From an uncultured Acidimicrobiales bacterium (lineage in GTDB: Bacteria; Actinomycetota; Acidimicrobiia; Acidimicrobiales; SZUA-35), in NCBI GenBank assembly GCA_937930695.1, contig CALHCB010000061.1, forward strand, positions 1 through 64,000: a stretch of 64,000 nt of DNA, in the 5' to 3' direction. Positions 32,952 through 44,591 of this stretch are shown here, piece by piece. Position 1 is the first letter of the stretch. The number at the start of each line of letters is the position of its first letter. The notes below the pieces were generated by a model, which was not told the origin of the DNA, searched no databases, and saw only the letters and a list, made by a program, of their open reading frames with translations. The position numbers and the translations under genes are program-made.

Positions 32952-33398
32952 ATGGGATTTGATGGCGAGTACGAAGCAAGCACATGGGGTTGGGTTGCCG
33001 ACCAGGTCGAGGCCTACGAGGCTTCCAACGGAGCCGAGGCCAACACGCTCCGTGATACCGGAATACCGATCATGATCATCACGACGGTGGGTCACAAGAG
33101 TGGCAAGGTTCGCAAGGTGCCGCTGATGCGTGTGGAACACGAGGGCGAGTATGCGATCATCGCCTCGAAGGGCGGGGCTCCCGCCCACCCGGGCTGGTAC
33201 CACAACCTCATGGCCGATCCGAACATTCTTGTGCAGGATGGCCCGGCCCCGTTCGAGACCGACGTTCGCATTGTCACTGGTGAGGAGCGTGCCGCATGGT
33301 GGGAGCGCGCCGTTGCCGTATTTCCGCCCTACGCCGAATACCAAGAGAAGACCGACCGAGAGATCCCGGTCTTCGTCTCGAGAGCAGCGGGGCAGTGA
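32952..33398 (+). CDS. deazaflavin (F420)-dependent nitroreductase family protein
   Basis: The 148-residue protein matches the Ddn/FDOR-A split-barrel family, which binds coenzyme F420. MIITTVGHKSGKVRKVPLMRV is the hallmark strand-loop-strand carrying the phosphate-binding K/R residues (shown with a break after GHKSGK), and ASKGGAPAHPGWYHNL is the second hallmark. Members reduce quinones, enones or nitro compounds. The family is largely confined to actinobacteria and related F420 producers and supports that assignment of the window. It overlaps the next gene by GTGA. Confidence 0.88.
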   Translation: MGFDGEYEASTWGWVADQVEAYEASNGAEANTLRDTGIPIMIITTVGHKSGKVRKVPLMRVEHEGEYAIIASKGGAPAHPGWYHNLMADPNILVQDGPAPFETDVRIVTGEERAAWWERAVAVFPPYAEYQEKTDREIPVFVSRAAGQ

Positions 33399-34054
33399 AC
33401 CAGGTGATCCAGAACGAATCTGCCGACGCTCGACGCCTTGTCGTCGAAGCAGTTGCCGCAGCGGCAGAGCTGATGAAGCGACCCGTCGTCGCAGCCAAAT
33501 GGGACGAGCCCTCGGCGCTTGAAGGAATGACCGTCGGCTCACTGGCCGCCCACCTCGTGCGCGCTGCAGGCGCCACCATTGCCTATCTCGACCGCACGGA
33601 CCCGACGGCTCGCCCGGAGAACGAACTGCTCACGCCCATCACGTATTTCCATGCCGCGGTCGACGCACCGATTCATGACCAGATCAAAGATGTTTCGGCG
33701 ACTGAAGCACAGATTGGGCATTCAGCCACGGTCGAGAAGTGCGAGCAGCTGGTGACGACGCTGGCCACTCGATTCGCCGAAGAACCGGTGGAGCGATTGG
33801 TCGGTGCACTCGGAGGCCGCATGTTGACCCTCGATGACTTCTGTCGAACCCGCATGATCGAAGTCTTGATGCACCTCGATGATTTGGCCGCCAGCGTTGG
33901 CGAACCAACGCCGGATACAGACCGGGCGGGCATCGACACCGTCATCGAGATCGTGATGGGTATCGCTCGTCACCAGAAGGGCGATTGGGCTGTAGTGCAT
34001 GCACTCGCCAGAAGCGAGCGCCCCGACGCGGCTGACGTTTTCCCTGTCTTCTGA
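33395..34054 (+). CDS. DinB-like / maleylpyruvate isomerase family protein
   Basis: The GTG at 33395 overlaps the upstream stop (GTGA) and gives 219 residues. WDEPSALEGMTVGSLAAHLVRA is the N-terminal four-helix block of mycothiol-dependent maleylpyruvate isomerase-like proteins, and LDDFCRTRMIEVLMHLDDLA carries the second set of conserved residues (RxxExxxHxxDL) that supplies metal-binding histidine. Proteins of this fold are thiol-dependent transferases or isomerases in actinobacteria. The substrate is unknown. Confidence 0.75.
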   Translation: MNQVIQNESADARRLVVEAVAAAAELMKRPVVAAKWDEPSALEGMTVGSLAAHLVRAAGATIAYLDRTDPTARPENELLTPITYFHAAVDAPIHDQIKDVSATEAQIGHSATVEKCEQLVTTLATRFAEEPVERLVGALGGRMLTLDDFCRTRMIEVLMHLDDLAASVGEPTPDTDRAGIDTVIEIVMGIARHQKGDWAVVHALARSERPDAADVFPVF

Positions 34055-34100
34055 GCCCAGATCACGTTGAGCCAGATGACGTTGGAAGGGCAATTCGCCT

Positions 34101-34976
34101 GTGTGGGTAGCGATCACGCTCCTCGCGACATGTTTCCAAATACTCCGCACCTCTGAGCAGCACCGACTTCGCGGGCTGCTCGGGGTGGCGGAAGCTGGAT
34201 ACGTTCGCTTCGTCTACGCCCTTCCTGTTGTCGCGACGGCGACGGCACTCTGGATGTCCGCTGGACCAGGAACCCTTCCATCGCTGAACACTAGGTTTTT
34301 CGTATCGCTCCTGGTCGGGGGATCAGCACAGATTCTGGCCACCATGGCGCTGCTTCATGCCTTCCGCATCAGGGACTTCGCGGTGGGCACGTTGTACTCA
34401 AAGACTGAACCCATCTTTGTCGGATCAGGTTCCGCCCTCTTCCTGGGCGAAGCGCTGCCCCTGTGGAGTTGGATCGGGATCGTGATCTGCCTCGCGGGTG
34501 TCGGCTGGCTTGCGAGCGGCGGTCGCCGCGACACGCTGAAGTTCGAGAAGGCCGCCGTGTTTGGCTCCATCGCCGGGCTTGGGTTCGGCACCGCCGCGGT
34601 CGGTATTCGTTCTGCATCGACCGCCATCAATGGAACCGTGGTCGACAGGGCCATGATCACCTTGTGCGTCATGCTGGCGATACAAACCGTGATCCAGGGC
34701 ACTGCGCTCGCCCTCTCGCCCTCGTCGTCCTTGCGCAGAGTCGCTGGTGCGTGGAGAAACGCAATCGGCGTCGCGCTGTTGTCGCTCGCCGGTTCATTCA
34801 GTTGGGCGATCGCCATCACGCTGGAGAACGCCGCCCGGGTTCGAACACTTGCCCAGATCGAGATCGTGATGGCGTTTGCGATCGGGGTGATCGTTCATCG
34901 CGAAACCCATAAGCGAAGTGAATACATCGCCAGCATGGTGGCCGGCGCCGGAATCTTGCTCCTGCTCCTCAGCTGA
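34101..34976 (+). CDS. EamA/DMT-type membrane transporter
   Basis: A 291-residue protein with about ten hydrophobic helices arranged in two similar halves, the plan of drug/metabolite transporters of the EamA type. The second helix pair region AFRIRDFAVGTLYSKTEPIF corresponds to the conserved Pro/Glu-containing segment of the family. GTG start at 34101, 46 bp after the DinB-like gene; it ends 3 bp before the stop of the convergent thioesterase. The substrate is unknown. Confidence 0.75.
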   Translation: MWVAITLLATCFQILRTSEQHRLRGLLGVAEAGYVRFVYALPVVATATALWMSAGPGTLPSLNTRFFVSLLVGGSAQILATMALLHAFRIRDFAVGTLYSKTEPIFVGSGSALFLGEALPLWSWIGIVICLAGVGWLASGGRRDTLKFEKAAVFGSIAGLGFGTAAVGIRSASTAINGTVVDRAMITLCVMLAIQTVIQGTALALSPSSSLRRVAGAWRNAIGVALLSLAGSFSWAIAITLENAARVRTLAQIEIVMAFAIGVIVHRETHKRSEYIASMVAGAGILLLLLS

Positions 34977-34979
34977 CGC

Positions 34980-35801
34980 CTAGTGCCGTTCGCGAAGGAG
35001 CACTTCTTGGGCGATCGAAGCAACGTGGGTTCCGTCGGCAGCGAACAAGTTGCCGACCGTCATGCCTCGTGCCCCGCGCAGACCGTGGCAGTCCCATTGG
35101 TAGAGATGCCACTCGTCAGCACGGATTGGCCGATGGAACCACATGGCGTGATCCAGGCTCGCACCCATGAAGGTTTCGTTGTATTTCTCAGGACTGACCT
35201 GGACCGGGTGAATACTGCGAGCTGCGTTGAACTGCACGGTGTCGGAAGTAAACGCCAGTCCGCAGGTGTGAAGCCGGGGGTCATCAGGCAGATCGTCGAT
35301 GATCTTGACCCAACCCATCGATTGTCCGGCACCCGGATAGCTCACAAGTGGACGTCGTTCCATGATCCATGGCCAGTCGTCCGCTCGGGGACTCAAATCG
35401 TTGGGATCTGGGGCGAGGGGCATCCTTGCCGTCTGCACCTCGGCGTCTTCTTCGAACTTCTGAAATGAGCACGACAGGTGCAAGATGGCGCCGCCTGACT
35501 GGCGAGCCACCACGGCTCGTGTGCAGAACGTTCGGCCATCACGCAACCGATCCACTTCGAATCGCACCGGCTCATCGAGTGTCCCGCCTCGGATGAAGTA
35601 GGCATGGAGCGAGTGAGGATGACGATCGCCTTCGACCGTCTTCATGGCCGCCCACAATGCCTGGGCCACCACCTGTCCGCCGTAGATCCTGCCCCACGAG
35701 TACTCAGCGCTCGTTCCGACCCACGTGTCGGGTCCATGATCCTCAAGAGTCATGAGCGAGAGAAAGTCGGTCGGGTGAGTACCCGTGGGATAGGCCGTCA
35801 T
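34980..35801 (-). CDS. tesB: acyl-CoA thioesterase II (TesB family)
   Basis: The 273-residue protein is a double-hotdog thioesterase of the TesB type. GRIYGGQVVAQALWAA is the N-terminal hotdog helix with the conserved GGQ, HSLHAYFIRGG is the TesB hallmark, and MGASLDHAMWFHRPI carries the catalytic aspartate. Family enzymes hydrolyse medium- and long-chain acyl-CoAs in the cytoplasm. It begins 8 bp after the isocitrate dehydrogenase gene in the same direction and is probably co-transcribed with it. Confidence 0.9.
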   Translation of the reverse strand: MTAYPTGTHPTDFLSLMTLEDHGPDTWVGTSAEYSWGRIYGGQVVAQALWAAMKTVEGDRHPHSLHAYFIRGGTLDEPVRFEVDRLRDGRTFCTRAVVARQSGGAILHLSCSFQKFEEDAEVQTARMPLAPDPNDLSPRADDWPWIMERRPLVSYPGAGQSMGWVKIIDDLPDDPRLHTCGLAFTSDTVQFNAARSIHPVQVSPEKYNETFMGASLDHAMWFHRPIRADEWHLYQWDCHGLRGARGMTVGNLFAADGTHVASIAQEVLLRERH

Positions 35802-35809
35802 CTTGGGTC

Positions 35810-39310
<3,501 letters not shown>

Positions 39311-39315
39311 GTTGC

Positions 39316-40197
39316 TTAGGCGGCGTCCCGAGGGCCATGGGTCATCACACGGCTTGGCAGATCGTGTCCCACCGCAGCGGCGAGCGCTGGCCCACACGCC
39401 AGGAGCTTCGTGAGATCAACACCCGTCGCTGTACCTGCATCGTTGAGCACGTGCACGAGGTCTTCCGTCGCAAGGTTTCCGCCGGCGCCCTGTGCAAACG
39501 GGGACCCACCGAGTCCGCCAAGGGCGGTGTCGAAACGGGTCACACCAAGTCCGATGGCGTGCCAAGCGTTGACCAGGGCGGTTCCTCGGGTGTCGTGCAG
39601 ATGCAGACCGACCTCGTTCCCAACTGCGCCGATCACTCGCTCGATCCGCGCCGGCGTCGCCATGCCGGTTGTGTCTGCCAACGTGAAGGTGGCGACACCT
39701 GAAGAGCGCAGCGCCTCCATCAAGTCGGGAACGGTCGCAGTTGGCTGGTCGCCGGTATAGGGAGAGCCAAAGACGCACGACAGCACAGCATCTACGGGTC
39801 GGCCATCGGCAACGGTGATGATCTCGCTGATCGCAGCGATCGACTCGTCGACCGTTCTGTTGATGTTTTTTTCGTTGTAGACCGGACAGGCAGAGATGGT
39901 GACCGTGATCGCATCGACATCCGCCTCAACCGCGAATTCAGCGCCACGCCGGTTCGGAACGAGTCCCCAGTAGGTCACGTCTGAGCGCCGGTCGATCTGG
40001 GCCATGACGGCCCCTGGCTCGGCCATCTGGGGGACCGCTTTGGGCGAGACGAACGACACCGCCTCGATATCGGTGAGCCCCGCATTCGCCAGTCCGTTGA
40101 TCAGCTCGATCCGCTCGGAGATGGAGACCGGGTTCTCCGCTTGGAGTCCGTCTCGAGGGCCGACGTCACGAATTTTCACATTCACCGAGAGCACCAT
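39316..40197 (-). CDS. hydroxymethylglutaryl-CoA lyase family protein with Cys-to-Ser change
   Basis: I start at the ATG at 40197 ([19 protein letters not shown]), giving 293 residues. The protein is an HMG-CoA lyase-type DRE-TIM barrel: DVGPRDGLQ holds the catalytic Arg-Asp, [15 protein letters not shown] follows, and [14 protein letters not shown] holds the two metal histidines. The family's signature loop GLGGCPYAPGA reads [11 protein letters not shown] here, so the catalytic cysteine is Ser232 (codon TCC at 39502-39504 on the minus strand). Reduced lyase activity or a different substrate is possible. In leucine degradation the normal enzyme yields acetoacetate and acetyl-CoA. Confidence 0.85.
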   Translation of the reverse strand: MVLSVNVKIRDVGPRDGLQAENPVSISERIELINGLANAGLTDIEAVSFVSPKAVPQMAEPGAVMAQIDRRSDVTYWGLVPNRRGAEFAVEADVDAITVTISACPVYNEKNINRTVDESIAAISEIITVADGRPVDAVLSCVFGSPYTGDQPTATVPDLMEALRSSGVATFTLADTTGMATPARIERVIGAVGNEVGLHLHDTRGTALVNAWHAIGLGVTRFDTALGGLGGSPFAQGAGGNLATEDLVHVLNDAGTATGVDLTKLLACGPALAAAVGHDLPSRVMTHGPRDAA

Positions 40198-40329
40198 AGT
40201 TGGCTGTTTTCCGGGCCGGAACGCTGGTCGGACAACCAACTCTTGCGCGATGGGCATATTTGTTGGTTTGGTGGCCTAGGATGTGGAGTGGGCAAGGCAA
40301 TTGGTCTTGCGCTAAAGGAAAGCAGTACA

Positions 40330-40527
40330 ATGCAGGGAACAGTAAAATTCTTCAACAGTGAAAAAGGCTTCGGCTTCATCTCCCGTGACGGAGGTGACGA
40401 TGTCTTCGTTCACTACTCAAACATTGCTGGCGACGGTTACAAGTCGCTCGACGAGGGCCAGACCGTCGAATTCGACATCGCTCCGGGCCGCAAGGGCGAG
40501 GAAGCTCAGAACGTCCGAGTCATCTGA
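40330..40527 (+). CDS. cold-shock protein (CspA family)
   Basis: A 65-residue single cold-shock domain with both RNA-binding motifs, KGFGFI (RNP1) and VFVHY (RNP2), starting [19 protein letters not shown]. It is an RNA chaperone of the CspA family. The ATG at 40330 is preceded by a purine-rich site (AAAGGAAAG). The 132-bp upstream region shared with the divergent HMG-CoA-lyase gene is A/T-richer than the rest of the window and presumably holds its promoter and leader. A clear terminator follows the gene. Confidence 0.95.
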   Translation: MQGTVKFFNSEKGFGFISRDGGDDVFVHYSNIAGDGYKSLDEGQTVEFDIAPGRKGEEAQNVRVI

Positions 40528-40546
40528 GCGGACACTCTCAATGATT

Positions 40547-40580
40547 GCCGCCGTCCTTCGGGTCGGCGGCTTTCGTCGTT
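40547..40580 (+). terminator. rho-independent terminator after the cold-shock gene
   Basis: A perfect 7-bp stem (GCCGCCG and CGGCGGC at 40547-40553 and 40564-40570) with a 10-base loop, followed by TTTCGTCGTTTT. It starts 19 bp after the cold-shock stop codon and is the clearest terminator in the window. Confidence 0.8.
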
Positions 40581-40603
40581 TTGGGGACGTGTCTTCGCCG
40601 CTC

Positions 40604-41815
40604 TCAGCGGCCGAGAGATGGCAATGGGTTCCGGATGGTTGACGCCACAACCGCGAGCGCAAAGGCCACGACAACCATGACGGTCACCGCTGGCCCGAAG
40701 CCGCTCGCATCCGCCACGATGCCGATCATTACGGGACCCGTCACGCCTCCGACCTCTCCCGCGGTGAAGTACAAGGCGGACGCCCCCGCCATGTTGGCGG
40801 GACCGACGTCGTCGGAGTCCATCAAGAAGAGCATCGCGACCGGCAATACCGAGGACCGCATGGCGCCATAGATCAGAATTCCACCGGCAGTGGCTGGCGA
40901 CCACGCGAGGGCCAACGGAACCAAACCGATGCCGAGCAGCGCATATGCCGAGATCAGAAGCAATCGACGGCGCTCGGGCGTCGCGGCGCGGGGTACCAGA
41001 ACTCCTGCCGCGAGGCCAGGGATACTCGTGAAGGCGGCCCACGCTCCCGCCTCGGTGGGCGACAATCCATGGTCCACCAGAACCTCCGGCAACCAGGACC
41101 CGATGCCGTGGTTCACGAAGAATGTGAAAACGGCCAGGACGAGAATGGTTCGGACGAGCGGGACCTGTAAAAGGGCTCGTGAGGAGACTCGACCAATTTG
41201 GGGCCGAGCCCATGGGTCCTGCATGTCGGTCGGAGGTCGATGCGTCACCACCATCCAGATCACGGCAGCGACCAGCGCTCCGCAGGCGTAGGTGGCAACA
41301 ACGAACCTCCATTGATCGCCGAATGCGGGCATCAGGATTGCGTTCGCAGAAAGAAGGGTCACCATCGAGCCCACTACTGGCCCGCTCACGGCGATCCCTG
41401 TCGCCATGCCGCGTTCGGCTCCCGAGAACCATTTGCTCACCAGCGTTGGGGCGCCGATCGATACCAGTGGCCCACCGAGCCCGAAGAGGCCGACTGCCAG
41501 CATCAGCGTGCCCCAGCCGGGGGCCAACGAACGCAGCAGCCCGGATGAGGCGATCAGGAGCGATCCCACGAAGAGGCCGTAGCGAAGGCCAAACCGATCA
41601 AGGAACTTGCCTGCTGGGACCGCGGCGAACAGATACACGAACTGCCAGGTGCCGAGCACAGTTCCCATCTGAGAACGAGTCATCCCGAGGTCGGCGTTGA
41701 TCGTGCCAACCAGGGGCGACAACGATGCTGCGACCAAGCCGAACCCGATGTACATGCTCGCCACCGCGGCGAGTAGCCACCAGCGATACGACGATGTCGG
41801 GCCGGTTTCGGTCAA
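40604..41815 (-). CDS. MFS transporter
   Basis: A 403-residue protein with 12 hydrophobic segments, probably starting at a TTG at 41815. The loop AGKFLDRFGLRYGLFVG is the MFS motif (G-x-x-D-R-x-G-x-R). It is divergent, by 125 bp, from the FAH-dioxygenase-HD trio and could carry their substrate or product; this is inference from position only. The closest general type is the oxalate/formate or cyanate-like MFS group, but I cannot assign a substrate. Confidence 0.8.
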   Translation of the reverse strand: MTETGPTSSYRWWLLAAVASMYIGFGLVAASLSPLVGTINADLGMTRSQMGTVLGTWQFVYLFAAVPAGKFLDRFGLRYGLFVGSLLIASSGLLRSLAPGWGTLMLAVGLFGLGGPLVSIGAPTLVSKWFSGAERGMATGIAVSGPVVGSMVTLLSANAILMPAFGDQWRFVVATYACGALVAAVIWMVVTHRPPTDMQDPWARPQIGRVSSRALLQVPLVRTILVLAVFTFFVNHGIGSWLPEVLVDHGLSPTEAGAWAAFTSIPGLAAGVLVPRAATPERRRLLLISAYALLGIGLVPLALAWSPATAGGILIYGAMRSSVLPVAMLFLMDSDDVGPANMAGASALYFTAGEVGGVTGPVMIGIVADASGFGPAVTVMVVVAFALAVVASTIRNPLPSLGR

Positions 41816-41894
41816 CCGATTCTGCGTTCGAAATGTATGGCTGTCATGGACGGAGTGGACACAACGCCGCGCTCAGAGTCAAAACGGAAGATCG

Positions 41895-41911
41895 AGTGAC
41901 GTCGCGTTACT
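41895..41911. promoter_or_regulatory. imperfect inverted repeat upstream of the FAH-dioxygenase-HD unit
   Basis: Arms AGTGACG and CGTTACT (one mismatch in seven) flank a 3-base spacer, 29 bp upstream of the FAH-like start and 79 bp upstream of the divergent MFS start. It could bind a dimeric regulator of both, although no regulator gene lies nearby. Confidence 0.3.
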
Positions 41912-41940
41912 GTGGCCGAAAATCGAGAGGACCCTTCCCC

Positions 41941-42795
41941 ATGCCATTTCGCCTTGCCAACGTCGACGGTCGTGCTGCCCTAGCCACCGAGACGCACTAC
42001 TTCGATCTCGAGTCACTCAGCGACGGCGCGTTCAGCAGTGATCCAATGGAGGCAATCAGCCGTTCCGATGAGATGTCCGCTCTCTCCGCTGGGCTGAACG
42101 CAGCGACGCCGACCGGGCCGCTTGACGGTGCAGCGTTGGAAAGTCCTGTGCCCCGACCCCAAAAGGCATTCGGCATCGGACTGAACTATCGAGCGCATGC
42201 AGTCGAGTCGAACATGGACATACCTGACGCTCCACTCATCTTCGCGAAATATCCCTCCTGCATCGTGGGACCTCACGCCACCGTGGAGCTGCGAAGCGAT
42301 GGAGTCGACTATGAAGTGGAACTCGTGGCTGTCATCGGAAAAAGGTGCAAGGACGTCGCTGTTGCCGACGCGTGGAATCATGTTGCCGGTCTCACTGCCG
42401 GTCAGGATATTTCTGATCGACCTGCACAATTCATGGCGAAGCCGCCCCAGTTCGGTGCTGCAAAGTCGATGGACACGTTCGGTCCAATGGGTCCCGTCAT
42501 GGTCTCGACCGACTCCTTCGAGAATCCCGATGACCTCGCGCTCACCTGTGCGATCAACGGGGAGATGCGCCAAGACTCTCGTTCGAACGACCTGATATTC
42601 GACATTCCGAGCCTCATCAGCACGCTGAGTCACATGATGACACTCGAAGTTGGCGACGTGATCTTCACTGGTACACCAGCGGGCGTTGGTTTTGCCCAGG
42701 GCAAGCCGCTCGTCGATGGCGACATCATCACCACCTGGGTCGAAGGAATCGGCACCATGACCAACCCGTGTGTACGGGTGAGTGACTGGCAATAG
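41941..42795 (+). CDS. fumarylacetoacetate hydrolase (FAH) family protein
   Basis: The ATG at 41941 follows a GAGAGGA site and gives 284 residues. The C-terminal FAH fold is complete: KAFGIGLNYRAHA, the metal residues Glu125 and Glu127 in DYEVELV and Asp156 in AGQDISDR, and GDVIFTGTPAGVGF near the end. Family members cleave C-C bonds of acylpyruvates or fumarylacetoacetate, hydrate, decarboxylate or isomerise related oxo acids. The gene overlaps the next one by 14 bp and is the first of a three-gene unit with a Fe/2OG dioxygenase and an HD protein. Confidence 0.88.
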   Translation: MPFRLANVDGRAALATETHYFDLESLSDGAFSSDPMEAISRSDEMSALSAGLNAATPTGPLDGAALESPVPRPQKAFGIGLNYRAHAVESNMDIPDAPLIFAKYPSCIVGPHATVELRSDGVDYEVELVAVIGKRCKDVAVADAWNHVAGLTAGQDISDRPAQFMAKPPQFGAAKSMDTFGPMGPVMVSTDSFENPDDLALTCAINGEMRQDSRSNDLIFDIPSLISTLSHMMTLEVGDVIFTGTPAGVGFAQGKPLVDGDIITTWVEGIGTMTNPCVRVSDWQ

Positions 42796-43996
42796 CGACG
42801 TGGAGCGGCCTCTGACCCCCGACTTCTACGACTACCCGTGGACGCCGCCATCAGATGTGGTCGTTGATGGTGACTTCCTGAGTATCAGGTGGGCAGACGG
42901 AGCTGAGCTGGTTGCCTACAAGCAATGGCTCCGAGAGAACGAGGTTGGCGGCGGGGGAGTCGACGTTGCGACTCGGGAAGGGCTCATCGATCCAGCGCAC
43001 ATCGACGACACCTTGCAGATCAGGGAGGCCAGAATCGACGCTACCGGCGTCGTCGAAGTCCACTGGTACCCAGATGACGTTCTCGGCCGCTATCACCCTG
43101 GGTGGCTTCGACACATCGCCGATGGCTCTCATCGTCCCGAAAGTTGGCTGTCTGATCCCGTTGCCTGGACATCAGCGGAACTGGCCGAACCTCCAACCCA
43201 TCCTGCCGATGCCTTGGAGTCAGCTCTCCCACGGTTGGCGTTGGTGCAAGATCTCATGCGTTATGGCTTCGTCCGCCTACGGGGCTGCCCAACCGATTCG
43301 GACCACCTCGCCAAACTGGCGGGTCACTTTGGCCCACTGCGCGACACCAACTTCGGTCGGGTCTGGGATGTCAAGGCCGACATCGATCCCACGAGCACTG
43401 CAAACACCGGACTGCGCCTCGGTCCCCACACCGATTTGCCGACGCGCGAGGCGCCACCGGGATTCCAGATGCTCCATTGCGTGATCAACTCGACATCGGG
43501 CGGGTACTCAGAAATGGCTGATGGGCTCGCGGTGGCCAATCGGCTCCGGGCCATGGATCCTGACGCCCACGACATTCTGACTACTCGGCGCTGGATCTTC
43601 TTCAACCGTGGCGCAGAAATCGATCATCGCTGGTCGGGTCCGCTCATCGACCATGGCGTGCCGGGTTCCCCGTTGACGTTTCGAGCGTTCTATCCCGTTC
43701 GAGCCTTTCCGGACATGCCGGCGGACGACGTGCCAAAGGCATACGCAGCGATGCGACAGTTCTCCCACATTGCCGCCAGCCCAGAATTCCAGGTGGCATC
43801 TCGATTCGAACCTGGCGACGTCGTGATGTTCGACAATCGCCGCGTGTTACACGGCCGCGGCGCCTATGACCCGTCTGCCGGATCACGCCATCTTCGCGGT
43901 TGCTATCTGGATCATGATGATGTGAGATCGACCGCCCGCGTCTGGGCTCGACGAGCCACAATCCCCCCAGCAGGAGCCGCTGCCAATGTCATCTGA
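42782..43996 (+). CDS. gamma-butyrobetaine hydroxylase-like Fe(II)/2-oxoglutarate dioxygenase, zinc cysteines lost
   Basis: The 404-residue protein has the catalytic domain of the gamma-butyrobetaine hydroxylase family: the iron ligands His216 and Asp218 in GPHTDLPTRE, distal His357 in RRVLHGRG, and a C-terminal arginine in SRHLRGCYLD for 2-oxoglutarate. The N-terminal domain is present but the CxCxxC zinc site is replaced by NEVGGGGVDV. The start (GTG 42782) overlaps the FAH gene by 14 bp; a GTG at 42800 is an alternative. The next gene, an HD protein, overlaps by 11 bp. TmpA, which hydroxylates a trimethylammonio phosphonate, is a member of the same family. Confidence 0.85.
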   Translation: MTGNSDVERPLTPDFYDYPWTPPSDVVVDGDFLSIRWADGAELVAYKQWLRENEVGGGGVDVATREGLIDPAHIDDTLQIREARIDATGVVEVHWYPDDVLGRYHPGWLRHIADGSHRPESWLSDPVAWTSAELAEPPTHPADALESALPRLALVQDLMRYGFVRLRGCPTDSDHLAKLAGHFGPLRDTNFGRVWDVKADIDPTSTANTGLRLGPHTDLPTREAPPGFQMLHCVINSTSGGYSEMADGLAVANRLRAMDPDAHDILTTRRWIFFNRGAEIDHRWSGPLIDHGVPGSPLTFRAFYPVRAFPDMPADDVPKAYAAMRQFSHIAASPEFQVASRFEPGDVVMFDNRRVLHGRGAYDPSAGSRHLRGCYLDHDDVRSTARVWARRATIPPAGAAANVI

Positions 43997-44591
43997 AGAA
44001 CTACCAGGGACCTACACCGTGTCGTGGACGGACATGGCTTCGGGGACACAGGCCGACTACGAAATGTTGACGCCTGCGTTCGAACACCATGCACGAGCCG
44101 CTCTGGTCCCCAATCTTCTCGGCATGCTTGATCTGCTGAAGGGCCCAACGCTGGGGTACCAGGTGGATCGCTACGAGCACTCGCTCCAGTCGGCGAGCCG
44201 AGCGCTCCGCAACGATGAGTCAGTCGACCTCGTGGTCGGTGCGCTGCTTCACGACGTTGCAGACGGATTTGCACCGGAGAACCACAGCGAAGCCGCCGCT
44301 GCATTGCTCGCTCCGTACGTCGATGAACAAACGCACTGGGTGATCAAGCATCACGGGATCTTTCAGGGGTACTACTACTTCCACCATCTGGGGGGAGACC
44401 GAGATGCCCGAAGTCTCTACGCCGAGTCGCCGCACTTCGACGCGTGTGTCCAGTTCTGCGCGGAGTACGACCAGAACTGCTTTGACCCAAGCTACACATC
44501 GCTCCCCATCGAGGAATTTCGCCCGCTACTCGATGAGGTGTTCAGCCGGCCATCTCGAGTCCCCGGCGTCGCACCTGCTCGGGAGAACTAG
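43986..44591 (+). CDS. HD-domain protein, candidate PhnZ/TmpB-like di-iron oxygenase
   Basis: The 201-residue protein has an HD fold with the ligand series His65 (RYEHSLQ), His89-Asp90 (ALLHDVAD), His100 (ENHSE), His122 or 123 (IKHHGIFQGYY) and Asp162 (EYDQNCFDP). This is the pattern of the HD mixed-valence di-iron oxygenases (PhnZ, TmpB, inositol oxygenase) and of COG4341-type proteins often called phosphohydrolases. The Tyr24/Glu27 pair of PhnZ (numbering from memory) would align with Thr and Tyr in TLGYQVDRYEH, so the substrate-gating site differs. Coupling to an Fe/2OG hydroxylase suggests that the hydroxylated product is its substrate. Its TAG shares a CTAG with the next convergent gene. 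Confidence 0.8.
   Translation: MSSEELPGTYTVSWTDMASGTQADYEMLTPAFEHHARAALVPNLLGMLDLLKGPTLGYQVDRYEHSLQSASRALRNDESVDLVVGALLHDVADGFAPENHSEAAAALLAPYVDEQTHWVIKHHGIFQGYYYFHHLGGDRDARSLYAESPHFDACVQFCAEYDQNCFDPSYTSLPIEEFRPLLDEVFSRPSRVPGVAPAREN

Noticed and set aside
32907-33542. Upstream extension of the IMPDH-like frame
   Set aside because: The added residues lie antisense to the F420-dependent protein and match nothing; a GTG start at 32906 gives the expected N-terminus.
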